A DNA stretch of 64,000 nt from Methylibium sp035762065 (GCF_035762065.1 NZ_DASTPW010000048.1:135545-199544); one strand, 5' to 3'; shown: positions 27,649 through 38,705, counted from the stretch's first letter. Notes: a model not told the origin generated them from the sequence alone. Program-made: numbers and translations.

Positions 27649-29010
27649 TCAGCCGGACACCGAGCGCATCGCGATGCCGGCCACCGCACAGGCCGCGAGC
27701 ACCGGCAGCACACCGAGCCGCAGGCGGATCAGCGCGACGGCCGCGGCCACCGCGATCAGCAGCGCGACCGCATCGAAGCGCCCGCCGGCCGCCGGGCCCT
27801 GCGGCCAGAACACCTGGCCCGCGAAGTAGAGCCCGAGCTGGGCGATCACCCCGACCACCGCCGCGCTGATGCCGGCCAGCGGGGCGGTGAAGCGCAGGTC
27901 GTCGCGCGTCGCCTCGACCAGCGGCGCGCCGGCCAGGATGAACACGAACGAAGGCAAGAAGGTGAAGAAGCTCGCGACGCCGGCACCGATCACGCCCGCG
28001 AGCAACGGCGCCTCGACGAAGGGCTGCTGCCAGCCGCCGAGGAAGCCGACGAAGGCCACGATCATGATCAGCGGACCGGGCGTCGATTCGCCGAGCGCCA
28101 GGCCGGCGAGCATCTGCGCGCCGCTCAGCCAGCCGTGCTGCTCGACCGCACCCTGCACCACGTAGGGCAGCACCGCGTAGGCGCCGCCGAAGGTCAGCAG
28201 CGCCGCCTTCGTGAAGAAGGCGGCCATTGCGGCCGGCATCGCGTCGAGGCCGCGCCAGGCGACCAGCGCCGCGAAGACCGCAGCCCCCAGGGCCAGACCG
28301 AGGGCGACCACGCGCAGCAGCCGGGCGCGGCCGCCGAGGGCGTGCGGCGGGCTCGGCGTGTCGTCGTCGATCCACGCCGGCGCGTGCGATCCGCGGCTCG
28401 GCGCGTGCACGGGCGGGCTCGGCGGCGGCGGACGCCGTCGGCCCTGCGCCCAGCCGGCCAGCGCCGCCACCAGCAGCACGAGAGGAAACGGCACGCCGGC
28501 CACCATGGCCGCCAGCGAGCCGATCGCGAGCGCGACATGCAACGGCGTCTTCAAGGCCTTGCCGCCCAGCCGCCACGCCGCCTGCACCACCAGCGCGACG
28601 ACGGCCGGCTGCACGCCGTACAGCAGCGCCTGCAGCCACGGCTGCCCGCCCTGCGCGGCGTAGAGCCACGACAGCGCGATCAGCAGCACCAGCGAGGGCG
28701 CGACGAACAGCAGCCCGGCGGCCAACCCGCCGGCGGTGCGGTGCATCAGCCAGCCGATGTAGGTCGCGAGCTGCTGCGCCTCCGGGCCGGGCAGCAGCAT
28801 GCAGTAGTTGAGCGCGTGCAGGAAGCGGCGCTCGGAGATCCAGCGACGGCGCTCGACCAGCTCCGCATGCATCAGCGCGATCTGCCCGGCCGGCCCGCCG
28901 AAGCCGATGCAGCCGAGCTTGAACCACCAGCGCAGCGCCTCGCGAAAATCCGGAGGCACCGGCGGAGCCGACGCCGCGCCGGGCGGCGCCGGCGTGCAAG
29001 CCTCGTTCAC
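27649..29010 (-). CDS. chrA: Chromate transporter, long ChrA type
   Basis: ChrA pumps chromate out of the cytoplasm. This 453-residue protein is the two-domain (long) form. The first CHR domain has LGCIGFGGPAGQIALMH and YCMLLPGPEAQQLATYIGW; the second has LLTFGGAYAVLPYV and LALGESTPGPLIMIVAFVGF. The linker between the domains (~210-260) is rich in Pro, Ser and His. The GTG start at 29010 overlaps the stop of the protease gene in a GTGA. Whether it really moves chromate or another oxyanion such as sulfate is not decided by sequence. No chrB regulator is next to it. Confidence 0.9.
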   Translation of the reverse strand: MNEACTPAPPGAASAPPVPPDFREALRWWFKLGCIGFGGPAGQIALMHAELVERRRWISERRFLHALNYCMLLPGPEAQQLATYIGWLMHRTAGGLAAGLLFVAPSLVLLIALSWLYAAQGGQPWLQALLYGVQPAVVALVVQAAWRLGGKALKTPLHVALAIGSLAAMVAGVPFPLVLLVAALAGWAQGRRRPPPPSPPVHAPSRGSHAPAWIDDDTPSPPHALGGRARLLRVVALGLALGAAVFAALVAWRGLDAMPAAMAAFFTKAALLTFGGAYAVLPYVVQGAVEQHGWLSGAQMLAGLALGESTPGPLIMIVAFVGFLGGWQQPFVEAPLLAGVIGAGVASFFTFLPSFVFILAGAPLVEATRDDLRFTAPLAGISAAVVGVIAQLGLYFAGQVFWPQGPAAGGRFDAVALLIAVAAAVALIRLRLGVLPVLAACAVAGIAMRSVSG

Positions 29011-31712
29011 CCGCGGATCATCGAAGCCTTGAGCGCCTCGGTCAGCAAGGACAGGCTGTCCTGCAGGTGCGCGCGCGACTCGGCCGAAAGCCTCGACGCG
29101 CCTTGCGCCTTCTGCAGCTGGCGTTGCAGCTCCACGGCATTGACCCGCACGAGGCTCACCGCGTCGGGCGGCAGCGGCGAGCCCTTGGTCAGCAGCGTCT
29201 GCACGCGGCGCAGATGCTCGCGCTGCAGGTTGCGCCGCAGGCGGTCGATCTCGGCGCCGGTCTTCAATTCGCTCCACACCGCGTCCTGCAGGGTCGTGTA
29301 GACCTCGGGCAGCGAAATCAGGCCGCGGCGCTGGCTCTCGGGCACGTACATCGGCAGGTCGAGCAGGCGCGAGGCGGTGCCGGGGCTCATGAGCCGGTCG
29401 AGCGCCGTCGTCTGCACCGCGAGCACCGCCGACGGCACGCTGACCAGGCCGCCGCGCTCCCATTCGTTGTAGTCGGGCGAGAGGCTGGCGAGGAATTCCG
29501 GCTTGAAGCGGAAGCTGTCGGCGGTGAACAGGCCCTTCGAGAGGAACTGCAGCGCGTCGCGCTGCTTGGCCGGATCGACCGGCGCGAACGCGAGCCGGCC
29601 GGTGCTGCCGGGCAGGTCGCGCACGGTGTTCATGCCGCCGACGTACTTGCCGACCAGCTCCGAGGCCCGACCAAGCTGCCGGAAGCCGCTCAGCAGCACG
29701 CGCCGCTGGCGCACCGCGTCGTCGCCCGGCGCAGGCTGGCGCTCCTGCACGCGCTCCCACAGCTCGCGCGACAGGCTCAGCCGCTTGCGGTAGTAGTCGA
29801 GCGGGTCGTCGCCGAGGTCGAACCGGTTGGCGAGCGGATCGATGCCGTCGTTGCCGGGGATGCCGCCGGCATCGGCGTCGTCGGCGTAGGCGAGCAGCGG
29901 GTCGGTGTTGCGGGCGGCGATCTTCTCCAGCTCGGCCTTCTCGCTGCCGGCCTCGATCGGCTTGTAGGCGTACTCGATCGCCCAGTAGTCGTAGGGCCCG
30001 ATCGTCGTCAGGTTCAGCGCGCCGGCGCGCTCGCCCTTCAACGGGATGTTGTAGGCGTTGTAGTCCATCACCGAGCCGGAGATGCCCTTGGTCTCGGTGA
30101 AGTCCTTGTCGCGCAGCTGTTCGCGGGTGACGACGGTGGAGCCCTTGAAGTTGTGCTTCAGGCCGAGGGTGTGGCCGACCTCGTGGGTGATCACGTCCTT
30201 GATCACCGACTGCACGAAGGCCTCGGCCTCGGGACTGTCGGGCGCGAGATCGCCGCGGGCTTCGAGGATGTCGAGCGCGAAATCCATTTCGCTGACCGCC
30301 TCGTGCGCGTACTGGCAGGCCGCGGCGCCATGCTTGTGCCAGGTGGCCGGCAGCTCGGCGCGCTTGCCGAACGCTGGCAGGCCGGTCGCGGTGCCGAAAT
30401 CTTCGACGATCGCGCGGCGCTGGCCGCGGCCGAAGACATCGCTCATGCCGATGTCGGCGTCAAAGATTTCGCCGGTGCGCGGGTCGGAATGGCTGGGGCC
30501 GATCGCGAAGCCGACGTCGGCGCCGACAAACCAGCGGATCGACGCATGCCGGCCGTCCATGTTGTCCCAGTCGGCGTCGTCGGGCTGCTGCTTCGCGACG
30601 AGCGCGTCCTTGAAGCCGATCTTCTCGAACGCCTTGTTCCACTCGAGGATGCCGTCCTCGACGGACTTCCGGTAGCGCTGAGGCACGTTCTTGTCGATCC
30701 AGAACACGACCGGCTGCACGGGCTCGCTGATCGCCGCGGACGGGTCCTTCTTCTCGAGCCGCCAGCGCGTCACCAGGTGCTGGCGGGGCTCGGGCTTCAG
30801 GTCGTTGCTGAGGTCGGTCACCACGTCGAAGAAGTGGCCGAGGCGCGGATCGGTCCTGCGCTGCGCCATCGGCGTGGCGGCCGGCTTCATGAAGTTGTAG
30901 ACGTAGCCGACGAAGACGCTGCGCGGGTCGGGCGCGGTCTTCGACGGGCCGGGCGTCGGCACCGGCGGCGGCGTCAGCGGCGGCGCGGGGATGCGCGACG
31001 TCGCGAAGTGGATGCGCGCATTCAGCGTCGTCATGTCCTCGGTCGCGCGCGCCTTGTCGAAATAGGAGTTGCCGCGGTCGAGGTTCATCGGCAGCCGGTA
31101 GGCGGCTTCGAGACGGGTCGAGTAGCCCGGCAGATCCGCCAGCAGGAAGCCGGCGTCGATCAGCACCGCCTTGCTGTCCTTGTGCGCACCGCTCGCGATC
31201 GCGGTCGAGCCGAGCAGGCTTTCGGCGAAGGCCTGCTCGACCGTCGCCTTCATCGGCGCGTTGTCCGCGATCCAGCCGGTGTTGAGCGCGACCAACTGCA
31301 CCTGCTGCGCGCCGGTCTTGCGGAAGGTCACGAGCCACGACGGCCCCATCTGGCTCGCGTAGAGCCCGCGCTCGCCCACCGACTGGCTGATGTTCACGGA
31401 GAACAGCAGCGGCTTGTCGAACTGCTCGGGCGCGAGTTCGAGCCAGAGCTTCTCGTCCTTGCGCCACAAAGGAAGCCAGCCGGCCTGCCGGGTGGCCCCC
31501 TTGATCACCTCGTCGAAGGGCTTCGGGGCCGCCGGGTCGGGGCGCGCGCCGGCTGGCGCGGACGCCGCGGCGCCCGGCGCCGACGCGCCGCGCGCGGTCG
31601 CCAGGCTTTGCGCATGCGCGGCCTTGATGCTCGCGCAGCCGCTGGACATGCCCACCGCGGCCACGAGCATCGAAAGGAGGCAGGCGCGGCGCGCCCAGAC
31701 GATCGACTTCAT
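29007..31712 (-). CDS. Zinc-dependent metalloprotease, DUF5117/DUF4953 type
   Basis: This is a large lipoprotein-like protease of 901 residues. The signal peptide ends near GMSSGC with Cys26 as predicted lipid site. The middle region has DUF5117-type sequence. The catalytic motif is HEVGHTLGLKH (His510, Glu511, His514, His520), a metzincin-type zinc site, followed by the expected Met turn in SGSVMDYNAYN. The C-terminal part is helical. The second ATG (31712) is preferred because AGGA lies about six bases before it, while the ATG at 31718 is almost on top of that site. It lies between ettA and chrA. The family is common in Bacteroidetes and Proteobacteria; substrates are unknown. Confidence 0.88.
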   Translation of the reverse strand: MKSIVWARRACLLSMLVAAVGMSSGCASIKAAHAQSLATARGASAPGAAASAPAGARPDPAAPKPFDEVIKGATRQAGWLPLWRKDEKLWLELAPEQFDKPLLFSVNISQSVGERGLYASQMGPSWLVTFRKTGAQQVQLVALNTGWIADNAPMKATVEQAFAESLLGSTAIASGAHKDSKAVLIDAGFLLADLPGYSTRLEAAYRLPMNLDRGNSYFDKARATEDMTTLNARIHFATSRIPAPPLTPPPVPTPGPSKTAPDPRSVFVGYVYNFMKPAATPMAQRRTDPRLGHFFDVVTDLSNDLKPEPRQHLVTRWRLEKKDPSAAISEPVQPVVFWIDKNVPQRYRKSVEDGILEWNKAFEKIGFKDALVAKQQPDDADWDNMDGRHASIRWFVGADVGFAIGPSHSDPRTGEIFDADIGMSDVFGRGQRRAIVEDFGTATGLPAFGKRAELPATWHKHGAAACQYAHEAVSEMDFALDILEARGDLAPDSPEAEAFVQSVIKDVITHEVGHTLGLKHNFKGSTVVTREQLRDKDFTETKGISGSVMDYNAYNIPLKGERAGALNLTTIGPYDYWAIEYAYKPIEAGSEKAELEKIAARNTDPLLAYADDADAGGIPGNDGIDPLANRFDLGDDPLDYYRKRLSLSRELWERVQERQPAPGDDAVRQRRVLLSGFRQLGRASELVGKYVGGMNTVRDLPGSTGRLAFAPVDPAKQRDALQFLSKGLFTADSFRFKPEFLASLSPDYNEWERGGLVSVPSAVLAVQTTALDRLMSPGTASRLLDLPMYVPESQRRGLISLPEVYTTLQDAVWSELKTGAEIDRLRRNLQREHLRRVQTLLTKGSPLPPDAVSLVRVNAVELQRQLQKAQGASRLSAESRAHLQDSLSLLTEALKASMIRG

Positions 31713-31744
31713 CGACATTCCTCGCAGGAAAGAAAGACGGGGCG

Positions 31745-33409
<1,665 letters not shown>

Positions 33410-33551
33410 GGCGTCGCTTTCGCGGAGGAGCGTTTTCGGGGCAGCCGGGATTGTCGCCGAGGGTGCTTCGGGGAACCCCGGCGCAGACAAGCCCGAGCGA
33501 TCGGCGCATGATCCCGCGGTCGGCAGCCCGACGCCGGCGCAGGAGAAGACG

Positions 33552-34424
33552 ATGGCCGACCAGCAGCACCGCGCGCCTTTCAACGACCTCCCACAGGCGC
33601 CCGACCCGGGCGCCCGGCTGGCCCGCATCGGCCTGCCCGCGGCGCTCGGCCTGTGGCCGCTGCTAGGCCGAGCCGCCGACGACACCGCCGACAACGAGCG
33701 CTGGCAGGCCGTCCGCAAGGGCGTCTTTGAGGGCCGGCCGATTTCGGAGAACGCCAAGGGCATCGTCGAGCTCGAGACGCCGGTGCGCGCCGCCGACGGC
33801 GCGGTGGTGCCGATCGCGATCCACACCCCGATGGTGCAGACGCCCGAGCGCTGGATCCGCAAGCTGTGGCTGGTGATCGACCGCAACCCGTCGCCGGTGG
33901 GCGTGCGCTTCGATCTGACGCCGACCAGCGGCCGCGCCGAGATCGAGACGCGCGTGCGCATTGAGGAGTACACCCACGTGCGCGCGGTGGCCGAGCTGAA
34001 CGACGGCAAGCTCGTGATGGACAAGCGCTACGTGAAGGCTTCGGGCGGCTGCTCGGCGCCTGCGGGCAAGGACATGGCCGAGGCGCTCGCCACGCTCGGC
34101 CGGATGAAGCTGAAGCTGGAGGGCGAGCCGGTCGCAGGCAAGCCGCTGCTGGCGCAGTTGATGGTCAGCCACCCCAACATTTCCGGCCTCGCCATCGACC
34201 AGCTGACGCGGCTCGCGCCGGCGCCGCACTATGTGAAGAGCGTGGCAGTCAGCTACGCCGGCAAGCCGGTGCTGAGCGCCGACGTCGACTTCACGATCAG
34301 CGAGAACCCGTCGCTGCGCTTCTGGTTCGTGCCGGGCAAGGCCGAGGGCGAGCTGCGCGCCGAGGTCATCGACAACCAGGAGCGCAGGTTCCAGAGCGCG
34401 ATCCCGGTGCGCTCGGCCGCTTGA
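33552..34424 (+). CDS. soxYZ: SoxYZ-type sulfur carrier, fused in one chain
   Basis: This is a periplasmic carrier with SoxY and SoxZ halves in a single chain. Residues ~60-175 look like SoxY and end in SGGCSAPAGK; Cys167 is the expected sulfur-carrying residue, though classical SoxY ends in GGCGG. Residues ~185-290 look like SoxZ (VKSVAVSYAGKPVLSADV to AIPVRSAA). The fusion resembles the SoxYZ-like carriers associated with quinoprotein dehydrogenases. A hydrophobic N-terminal segment (RLARIGLPAALGLWPLLG) suggests export. The ATG at 33552 has AGGAG six bases away, which decides the start over 33408. It precedes soxC and overlaps it. Confidence 0.9.
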   Translation: MADQQHRAPFNDLPQAPDPGARLARIGLPAALGLWPLLGRAADDTADNERWQAVRKGVFEGRPISENAKGIVELETPVRAADGAVVPIAIHTPMVQTPERWIRKLWLVIDRNPSPVGVRFDLTPTSGRAEIETRVRIEEYTHVRAVAELNDGKLVMDKRYVKASGGCSAPAGKDMAEALATLGRMKLKLEGEPVAGKPLLAQLMVSHPNISGLAIDQLTRLAPAPHYVKSVAVSYAGKPVLSADVDFTISENPSLRFWFVPGKAEGELRAEVIDNQERRFQSAIPVRSAA

Positions 34425-35683
34425 TCGGCGATTTGAGCGACGACGCGCTGACGCCGGCCGCTGGCGGCGGTCTGCTGCACCGACGAGCGCTGCTGCACCG
34501 CGGTCTGGTGCTTGCCACCGCGCTGCCGGCGGCGGCGAGCGCCGACGAGATCCGCCCCGAGTGGATGAAGACGCCGGGGCGGCCGTTCACCATCTACGGT
34601 CAGCCGTCGAAGCACGAACAGCAGGTGATCCGCCGCATCAGCGGCAACCGCATGCTGCCGGGCAACGGCGTCGCGATGACGCCGCTGGAGGATCTCGAAG
34701 GCTTCATCACGCCGAGCGGGCTGCACTTCGAGCGGCATCACAACGGCGTGCCGGAGATCGACCCCGCGCGCCACGGGCTGCTGATCCACGGCAAGGTGAA
34801 GCAGCCGATGCAGTGGAGCGTCGACCGGCTGCTGCGCTACCCGATGGCTTCCCGCCTCGTCTTCATCGAATGCGGCGGCAACAGCAACGCGGGCTGGCAC
34901 CCCGAGCCGATCCAGCGCGGGCCGGGCAGCTTCCATGGCCTGATCTCGTGCAGCGAATGGACCGGCGTGCCGCTGTCGCTGCTGCTCGACGAGGCCGGCG
35001 CGGACGCCGGCGCGAGCTGGGCGATCGCCGAAGGCGCCGATGCCTTCGCGATGAACGTCAGCGTGCCGCTCGCCAAGCTGCGCGACGACGCCATCGTCGC
35101 GCTGTTCCAGAACGGCGAGCGGCTGCGGCCCGAGAACGGCTACCCGCTGCGCCTGGTGCTGCCCGGCTGGGAAGGCGTGCTCAACGTCAAATGGCTGCGC
35201 CGGCTGCACCTCACGAGCGAGCCGGTGATGGCGCGCAACGAGACCGCGAAGTACACCGAGCTGCAAGCCGACGGCCGCGCGCGCCAGTTCAGCTTCGTGA
35301 TGGAGGTCAAGTCGCTGATCACCTCGCCGTCGCACGGGCAGCGCTTGAAGGAGCGCGGCTTTCACGAGATCCGCGGCTACGCCTGGAGCGGGCGCGGCAA
35401 GGTCAGGCGGGTCGAGGTCTCGGCCGACGGCGGCAGGAGTTGGGCCGAAGCGGCCTTGCAGGAGCCGGTGCTCGCGAAATGCATGACGCGCTTCCGGGCT
35501 GCCTGGCGCTGGGACGGCTCGCCCGCGGTGCTCAAGAGCCGCGCGATCGACGCGACCGGTGCCGTCCAGCCCGAGCGCGCCGCGCTCGTCGCGCAACGCG
35601 GGCTCAACGGCTACTTCCACTACAACGGCATCGTCGCCTGGGCCGTCGATGACGAGGGCGCGGTGACGCACGTCTATGCGTGA
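34421..35683 (+). CDS. soxC: Sulfite dehydrogenase-like molybdoenzyme SoxC
   Basis: SoxC is the molybdenum-pterin subunit of the Sox sulfane dehydrogenase and oxidises carrier-bound sulfur together with cytochrome SoxD. The 420 residues contain the N-terminal RRALLHRG-hydrophobic signal region, the SoxC-type opening PGRPFTIYGQPSKHE, the molybdenum ligand Cys151 in FIECGGNSNAGW, and the dimerisation domain with RRVEVSADGGRSW. The start is the TTG at 34421, overlapping the carrier stop (TTGA); no clear ribosome binding site is seen, consistent with coupling. SoxD follows and overlaps by eight bases. Confidence 0.9.
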   Translation: MIGDLSDDALTPAAGGGLLHRRALLHRGLVLATALPAAASADEIRPEWMKTPGRPFTIYGQPSKHEQQVIRRISGNRMLPGNGVAMTPLEDLEGFITPSGLHFERHHNGVPEIDPARHGLLIHGKVKQPMQWSVDRLLRYPMASRLVFIECGGNSNAGWHPEPIQRGPGSFHGLISCSEWTGVPLSLLLDEAGADAGASWAIAEGADAFAMNVSVPLAKLRDDAIVALFQNGERLRPENGYPLRLVLPGWEGVLNVKWLRRLHLTSEPVMARNETAKYTELQADGRARQFSFVMEVKSLITSPSHGQRLKERGFHEIRGYAWSGRGKVRRVEVSADGGRSWAEAALQEPVLAKCMTRFRAAWRWDGSPAVLKSRAIDATGAVQPERAALVAQRGLNGYFHYNGIVAWAVDDEGAVTHVYA

Positions 35684-36233
35684 GGCGGCGCTGATCGCGG
35701 CGATGCTGGCCGGCTGTGCGAATGCGCCGCCCGTGCCGGCGCCAAGGCTCGGCACGCCGGTCGCCGAAGCCGCGGCCGCACGCTTCGACCTCGACGTCTT
35801 CCCCGACGGCCGCGGCCTGCCGAGCGGCCGCGGCAACGCGACGCAAGGCGCCGCGCTGTTCGCGAGCCAGTGCGCCGCCTGCCACGGTGCGCGCGGTCGC
35901 GGCGCGAGCGCGGAAGAACTGGTCGGCGGCAGCGAACCGCTGACGAGCGCCTACCCCGACAAGACCATCGGCCTGTACTGGCCGCATGCGACGACGCTGT
36001 TCGACTTCATCCGCCGCAGCAAGCCGATGGCCGCGCCCGGCTCGCTGAACGCCGACGCGGTCTATGCGCTGGTCGCCTGGCTGCTCGCCAGCGACGGTGT
36101 GATCGCCGCCGATGCCGAGCTCGATGCCGCGTCGCTCGCCGCCGTGCGCATGCCGAACCGCGCCGGCTTCATCGGCATCGACGCCCAGCCAAGTCCGAAG
36201 AAGGACGACCCAGCAGGGCCTTCTCGACGCTGA
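35676..36233 (+). CDS. soxD: SoxD-like cytochrome c, single haem
   Basis: This is a small class I cytochrome c of 185 residues expected to accept electrons from SoxC. The N terminus has a short hydrophobic leader with a lipobox-like LAGC (Cys14). The haem site is CAACH (residues 66-70) and Met118 in RRSKPMAAPGSL is the likely second iron ligand. The conserved helix NADAVYALVAWLLASDG follows. Classical SoxD has two haem domains and about 380 residues, so this is a short form with one. It overlaps soxC, showing tight coupling. Confidence 0.88.
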   Translation: MREAALIAAMLAGCANAPPVPAPRLGTPVAEAAAARFDLDVFPDGRGLPSGRGNATQGAALFASQCAACHGARGRGASAEELVGGSEPLTSAYPDKTIGLYWPHATTLFDFIRRSKPMAAPGSLNADAVYALVAWLLASDGVIAADAELDAASLAAVRMPNRAGFIGIDAQPSPKKDDPAGPSRR

Positions 36234-36398
36234 GCCGTCGAGGCGCGTCGATACAATGCAGCCCAGCGGCGCGACGTTCCAGTCCACGCGCTGCGGTCGC
36301 TTCCGACCTCCCTTCCTGCCTTCGAGTCCGTGACTGGCGCGCGAGCTTCCAGCCTCGCCGCGGCGGACCGAGACAGCGCCTTCGAGGCGCCAGAAAAA

Positions 36399-37742
36399 AT
36401 GTCATTCAAGGAACTGGGGCTCGCCGAGCCCCTGCTGCTCGCCATTGCCGAGACCGGCTACACCACGCCGACGCCCATCCAGACCCAGGCCATCCCGGCC
36501 GTGCTGCAAGGCGGTGACCTGCTCGCCGGCGCCCAGACCGGCACCGGCAAGACCGCCGGCTTCGTGCTGCCGATGCTGCAGCGGCTGATGGCCAAGCCGG
36601 CGCTCAAGGACGCGCGCGGCAAGTCGCCGGTTCGCGCGCTGATCCTCACGCCGACGCGCGAGCTGGCGGCCCAGGTCGAGGAAAGCGTGCGCATCTACGG
36701 CAAGCACGCGAAATTCAGCTCGATGGTGATGTTCGGCGGCGTCGGCATGCAGCCGCAGGTCGACCGCCTCAAGCGCGGCGTCGACATCCTGGTCGCCACG
36801 CCGGGCCGCCTGCTCGACCACCACCAGCAGGGCACGCTCGACCTGAGCCGCGTCGAGATCTTCGTGCTCGACGAGGCCGATCGCATGCTCGACATGGGCT
36901 TCATCCACGACATCAAGAAGGTGCTGGCGATCGTGCCGAAGGCCAAGCAGAGCCTGCTGTTCTCGGCCACCTTCAGCGACGAGATCAAGGCGCTCGCCGA
37001 CCGGCTGCTGAACAAGCCGCAGGTGATCGAGGTCGCGCGGCGCAACAGCACGGTCGAGGCGATCACGCAGAAGATTCACCCGGTCGATCGCGAGAAGAAG
37101 AAGGAGCTGCTCGTGCACCTCATCAAGCACGGCGACTGGCACCAGGTGCTGGTGTTCTGCCGGATGAAGCACGGCGCCAACCGGCTCACCGAGTACCTGA
37201 ACGAGCAAGGCATCACCGCGATGGCGATCCACGGCAACAAGAGCCAGACCGCGCGGACGAAGGCGCTCGCCGACTTCAAGAGTGGCGACCTGCAGGTGCT
37301 GGTGGCGACCGATATCGCCGCACGGGGCATCGACATCGACCAGCTCCCGCACGTCGTCAACTTCGAGCTGCCCAACGTGCCCGAGGACTACGTGCACCGC
37401 ATCGGCCGCACCGGCCGCGCGGGCGCGCAGGGCGAGGCGATCTCGCTGGTGTGCGTGGACGAAGCGGGCTTCCTGCGCGACATCGAGAAGCTGATCAAGC
37501 GCAGCGTGCCGGTGGCGGTGGTCAAGGGGTTCGAGCCGGACCCGAACGCGAAGGCACAGCCGATTCAGATCGGCCGGCAGACGCTCAACGGCAGCGGCCG
37601 GCGGCTTGCGCCGACCTCGAACGCGCAGCCGCGCGCCGGCGGCCAAGGCCAACGACGCGGCGGTGGCGGTGGCGGTGGCGGTGGCGGTGGCCGTCGCAGC
37701 GCTGGCGGCGGACGTTCGTCGGGGCGTGGTTCGTCGCGCTGA
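36399..37742 (+). CDS. rhlE: DEAD-box RNA helicase, RhlE type
   Basis: The 447-residue helicase has the full motif set: Q motif TTPTPIQTQAIPAV, motif I AQTGTGKT, Ia PTRELAAQV, DEAD at VLDEADRMLDMGF, SAT in LFSATFS, and HRIGRTGRAG. The C-terminal tail is a Gly/Arg-rich RNA-binding region with an 11-glycine run encoded by five perfect hexamer repeats. Start ATG 36399 (MSFKELGLAEPLLLAI) matches RhlE homologues; upstream in-frame codons from 36330 lack homology. A 165-base leader precedes it. RhlE acts in ribosome assembly and RNA turnover, often in the cold. Confidence 0.94.
   Translation: MSFKELGLAEPLLLAIAETGYTTPTPIQTQAIPAVLQGGDLLAGAQTGTGKTAGFVLPMLQRLMAKPALKDARGKSPVRALILTPTRELAAQVEESVRIYGKHAKFSSMVMFGGVGMQPQVDRLKRGVDILVATPGRLLDHHQQGTLDLSRVEIFVLDEADRMLDMGFIHDIKKVLAIVPKAKQSLLFSATFSDEIKALADRLLNKPQVIEVARRNSTVEAITQKIHPVDREKKKELLVHLIKHGDWHQVLVFCRMKHGANRLTEYLNEQGITAMAIHGNKSQTARTKALADFKSGDLQVLVATDIAARGIDIDQLPHVVNFELPNVPEDYVHRIGRTGRAGAQGEAISLVCVDEAGFLRDIEKLIKRSVPVAVVKGFEPDPNAKAQPIQIGRQTLNGSGRRLAPTSNAQPRAGGQGQRRGGGGGGGGGGGRRSAGGGRSSGRGSSR
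37661..37690 (+). repeat. Tandem hexamer repeat in rhlE
   Basis: Five perfect copies of CGGTGG in a row encode most of the polyglycine tract of RhlE. Because the unit is six bases, copy-number change by slippage would lengthen or shorten the glycine run without a frameshift. Confidence 0.85.
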
Positions 37743-37844
37743 GTCGAGCGCAGGGCATCGAACGACACGGCGGGTCAGGTTCAGCGGCCGGGCTGCCGCC
37801 CCGGCGACTTCAGCGGCTGCTCGGCCCGGGCGGTGTCGTCGGCT

Positions 37845-38705
37845 TCAGTCGAAGCGTCCCGAGCGCAGCCACTTCGTCGCGACCCACTTCTCGCCGGCCA
37901 CCACCGGCGCGCCTCCGTGCAGGCTGCGGGTGGCCGGGTCGGGGCGGTCGTAGCTGAAGAAGACCGCGTTGCCCTTGACCGCCGCGATTTCGAGATCGAC
38001 GTCCGGGAAGGTCGTGCCGCCGCCGGCCTCGGGCGTGTTGAGGTAAGTGACGATCGTGGCCACGCGCTGGCCGCCACGCCTCAAGATCACCGGCGTGCCG
38101 GGCTTGGCCGGGTCGAAGTAGTCGTAATGCGGCTTGTATTCGGCGCCGGGCCGGTAATGCAGGATCTGCAGGCCCTCGCCGTTCTCGAGAGGCCAGCCGC
38201 ACAGCGCCGCGAGCCGGGTCTCGAAGCGCGTCACCAGTTCGTTCTCGCCGCGGGTGAAGAACATGCCGTCGCTGGTGCGCGCTTCGTTCACCTCGCTGTC
38301 GCCGGTGGCGGTGTCGACGGTGTGCGAGCGCGCCAGGCGCTCGCGCGACAGCGCGACCAGCTCGTCGCACTCCTCGTCCGACAGCAGCCCCGAAAACACG
38401 ATCACCCGCGGGGAACGCATCGCCATCACGATGCCGACCTCGCGGTCGTGCGCCCAAATGCGGCTCGGCGAGCCGGCCACCGGCGGCTCGGGCACCGCAA
38501 GCGCGGTGATCGCCTGGGTCTTCTGCGACTCGAGCATCTCGCCGAGCACGATCTCCAGCGCATCGAGCGCGGTGTCTTCCTGCCAGCCGCTGGTCTTCAT
38601 GGATTCGAGCAGGACCTGCGGGCCATGGCCGGCGCGCGTCTGCTCGCCGATCCACTGGCGCAGTTCCGGAGTGATGGCCGCGGCGGCGGTCTGCTTCAGT
38701 GCCAT
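37845..38705 (-). CDS. Prolyl 4-hydroxylase-like 2-oxoglutarate/Fe(II) oxygenase
   Basis: This is a cytosolic iron- and 2-oxoglutarate-dependent dioxygenase of 286 residues. The iron facial triad is HxD at His193 and Asp195 (AEYKPHYDYFD) and a distal His in ATRSLHGGAPV, followed by the 2-oxoglutarate-binding Lys in EKWVATKW. The P4Hc domain covers ~95-280. The N-terminal ~90 residues have no domain I recognise. Bacterial relatives hydroxylate proline in elongation factor Tu or other proteins; the target here is unknown. It is divergent from the IclR gene, with 100 bases between starts. Confidence 0.9.
   Translation of the reverse strand: MALKQTAAAAITPELRQWIGEQTRAGHGPQVLLESMKTSGWQEDTALDALEIVLGEMLESQKTQAITALAVPEPPVAGSPSRIWAHDREVGIVMAMRSPRVIVFSGLLSDEECDELVALSRERLARSHTVDTATGDSEVNEARTSDGMFFTRGENELVTRFETRLAALCGWPLENGEGLQILHYRPGAEYKPHYDYFDPAKPGTPVILRRGGQRVATIVTYLNTPEAGGGTTFPDVDLEIAAVKGNAVFFSYDRPDPATRSLHGGAPVVAGEKWVATKWLRSGRFD

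Noticed and set aside
36234..36398. Possible small RNA or riboswitch in the 165-base leader of rhlE
   Set aside because: A TACAAT box is present at 36252-36257 but without a good -35. I saw no recognisable riboswitch core or terminator hairpin.
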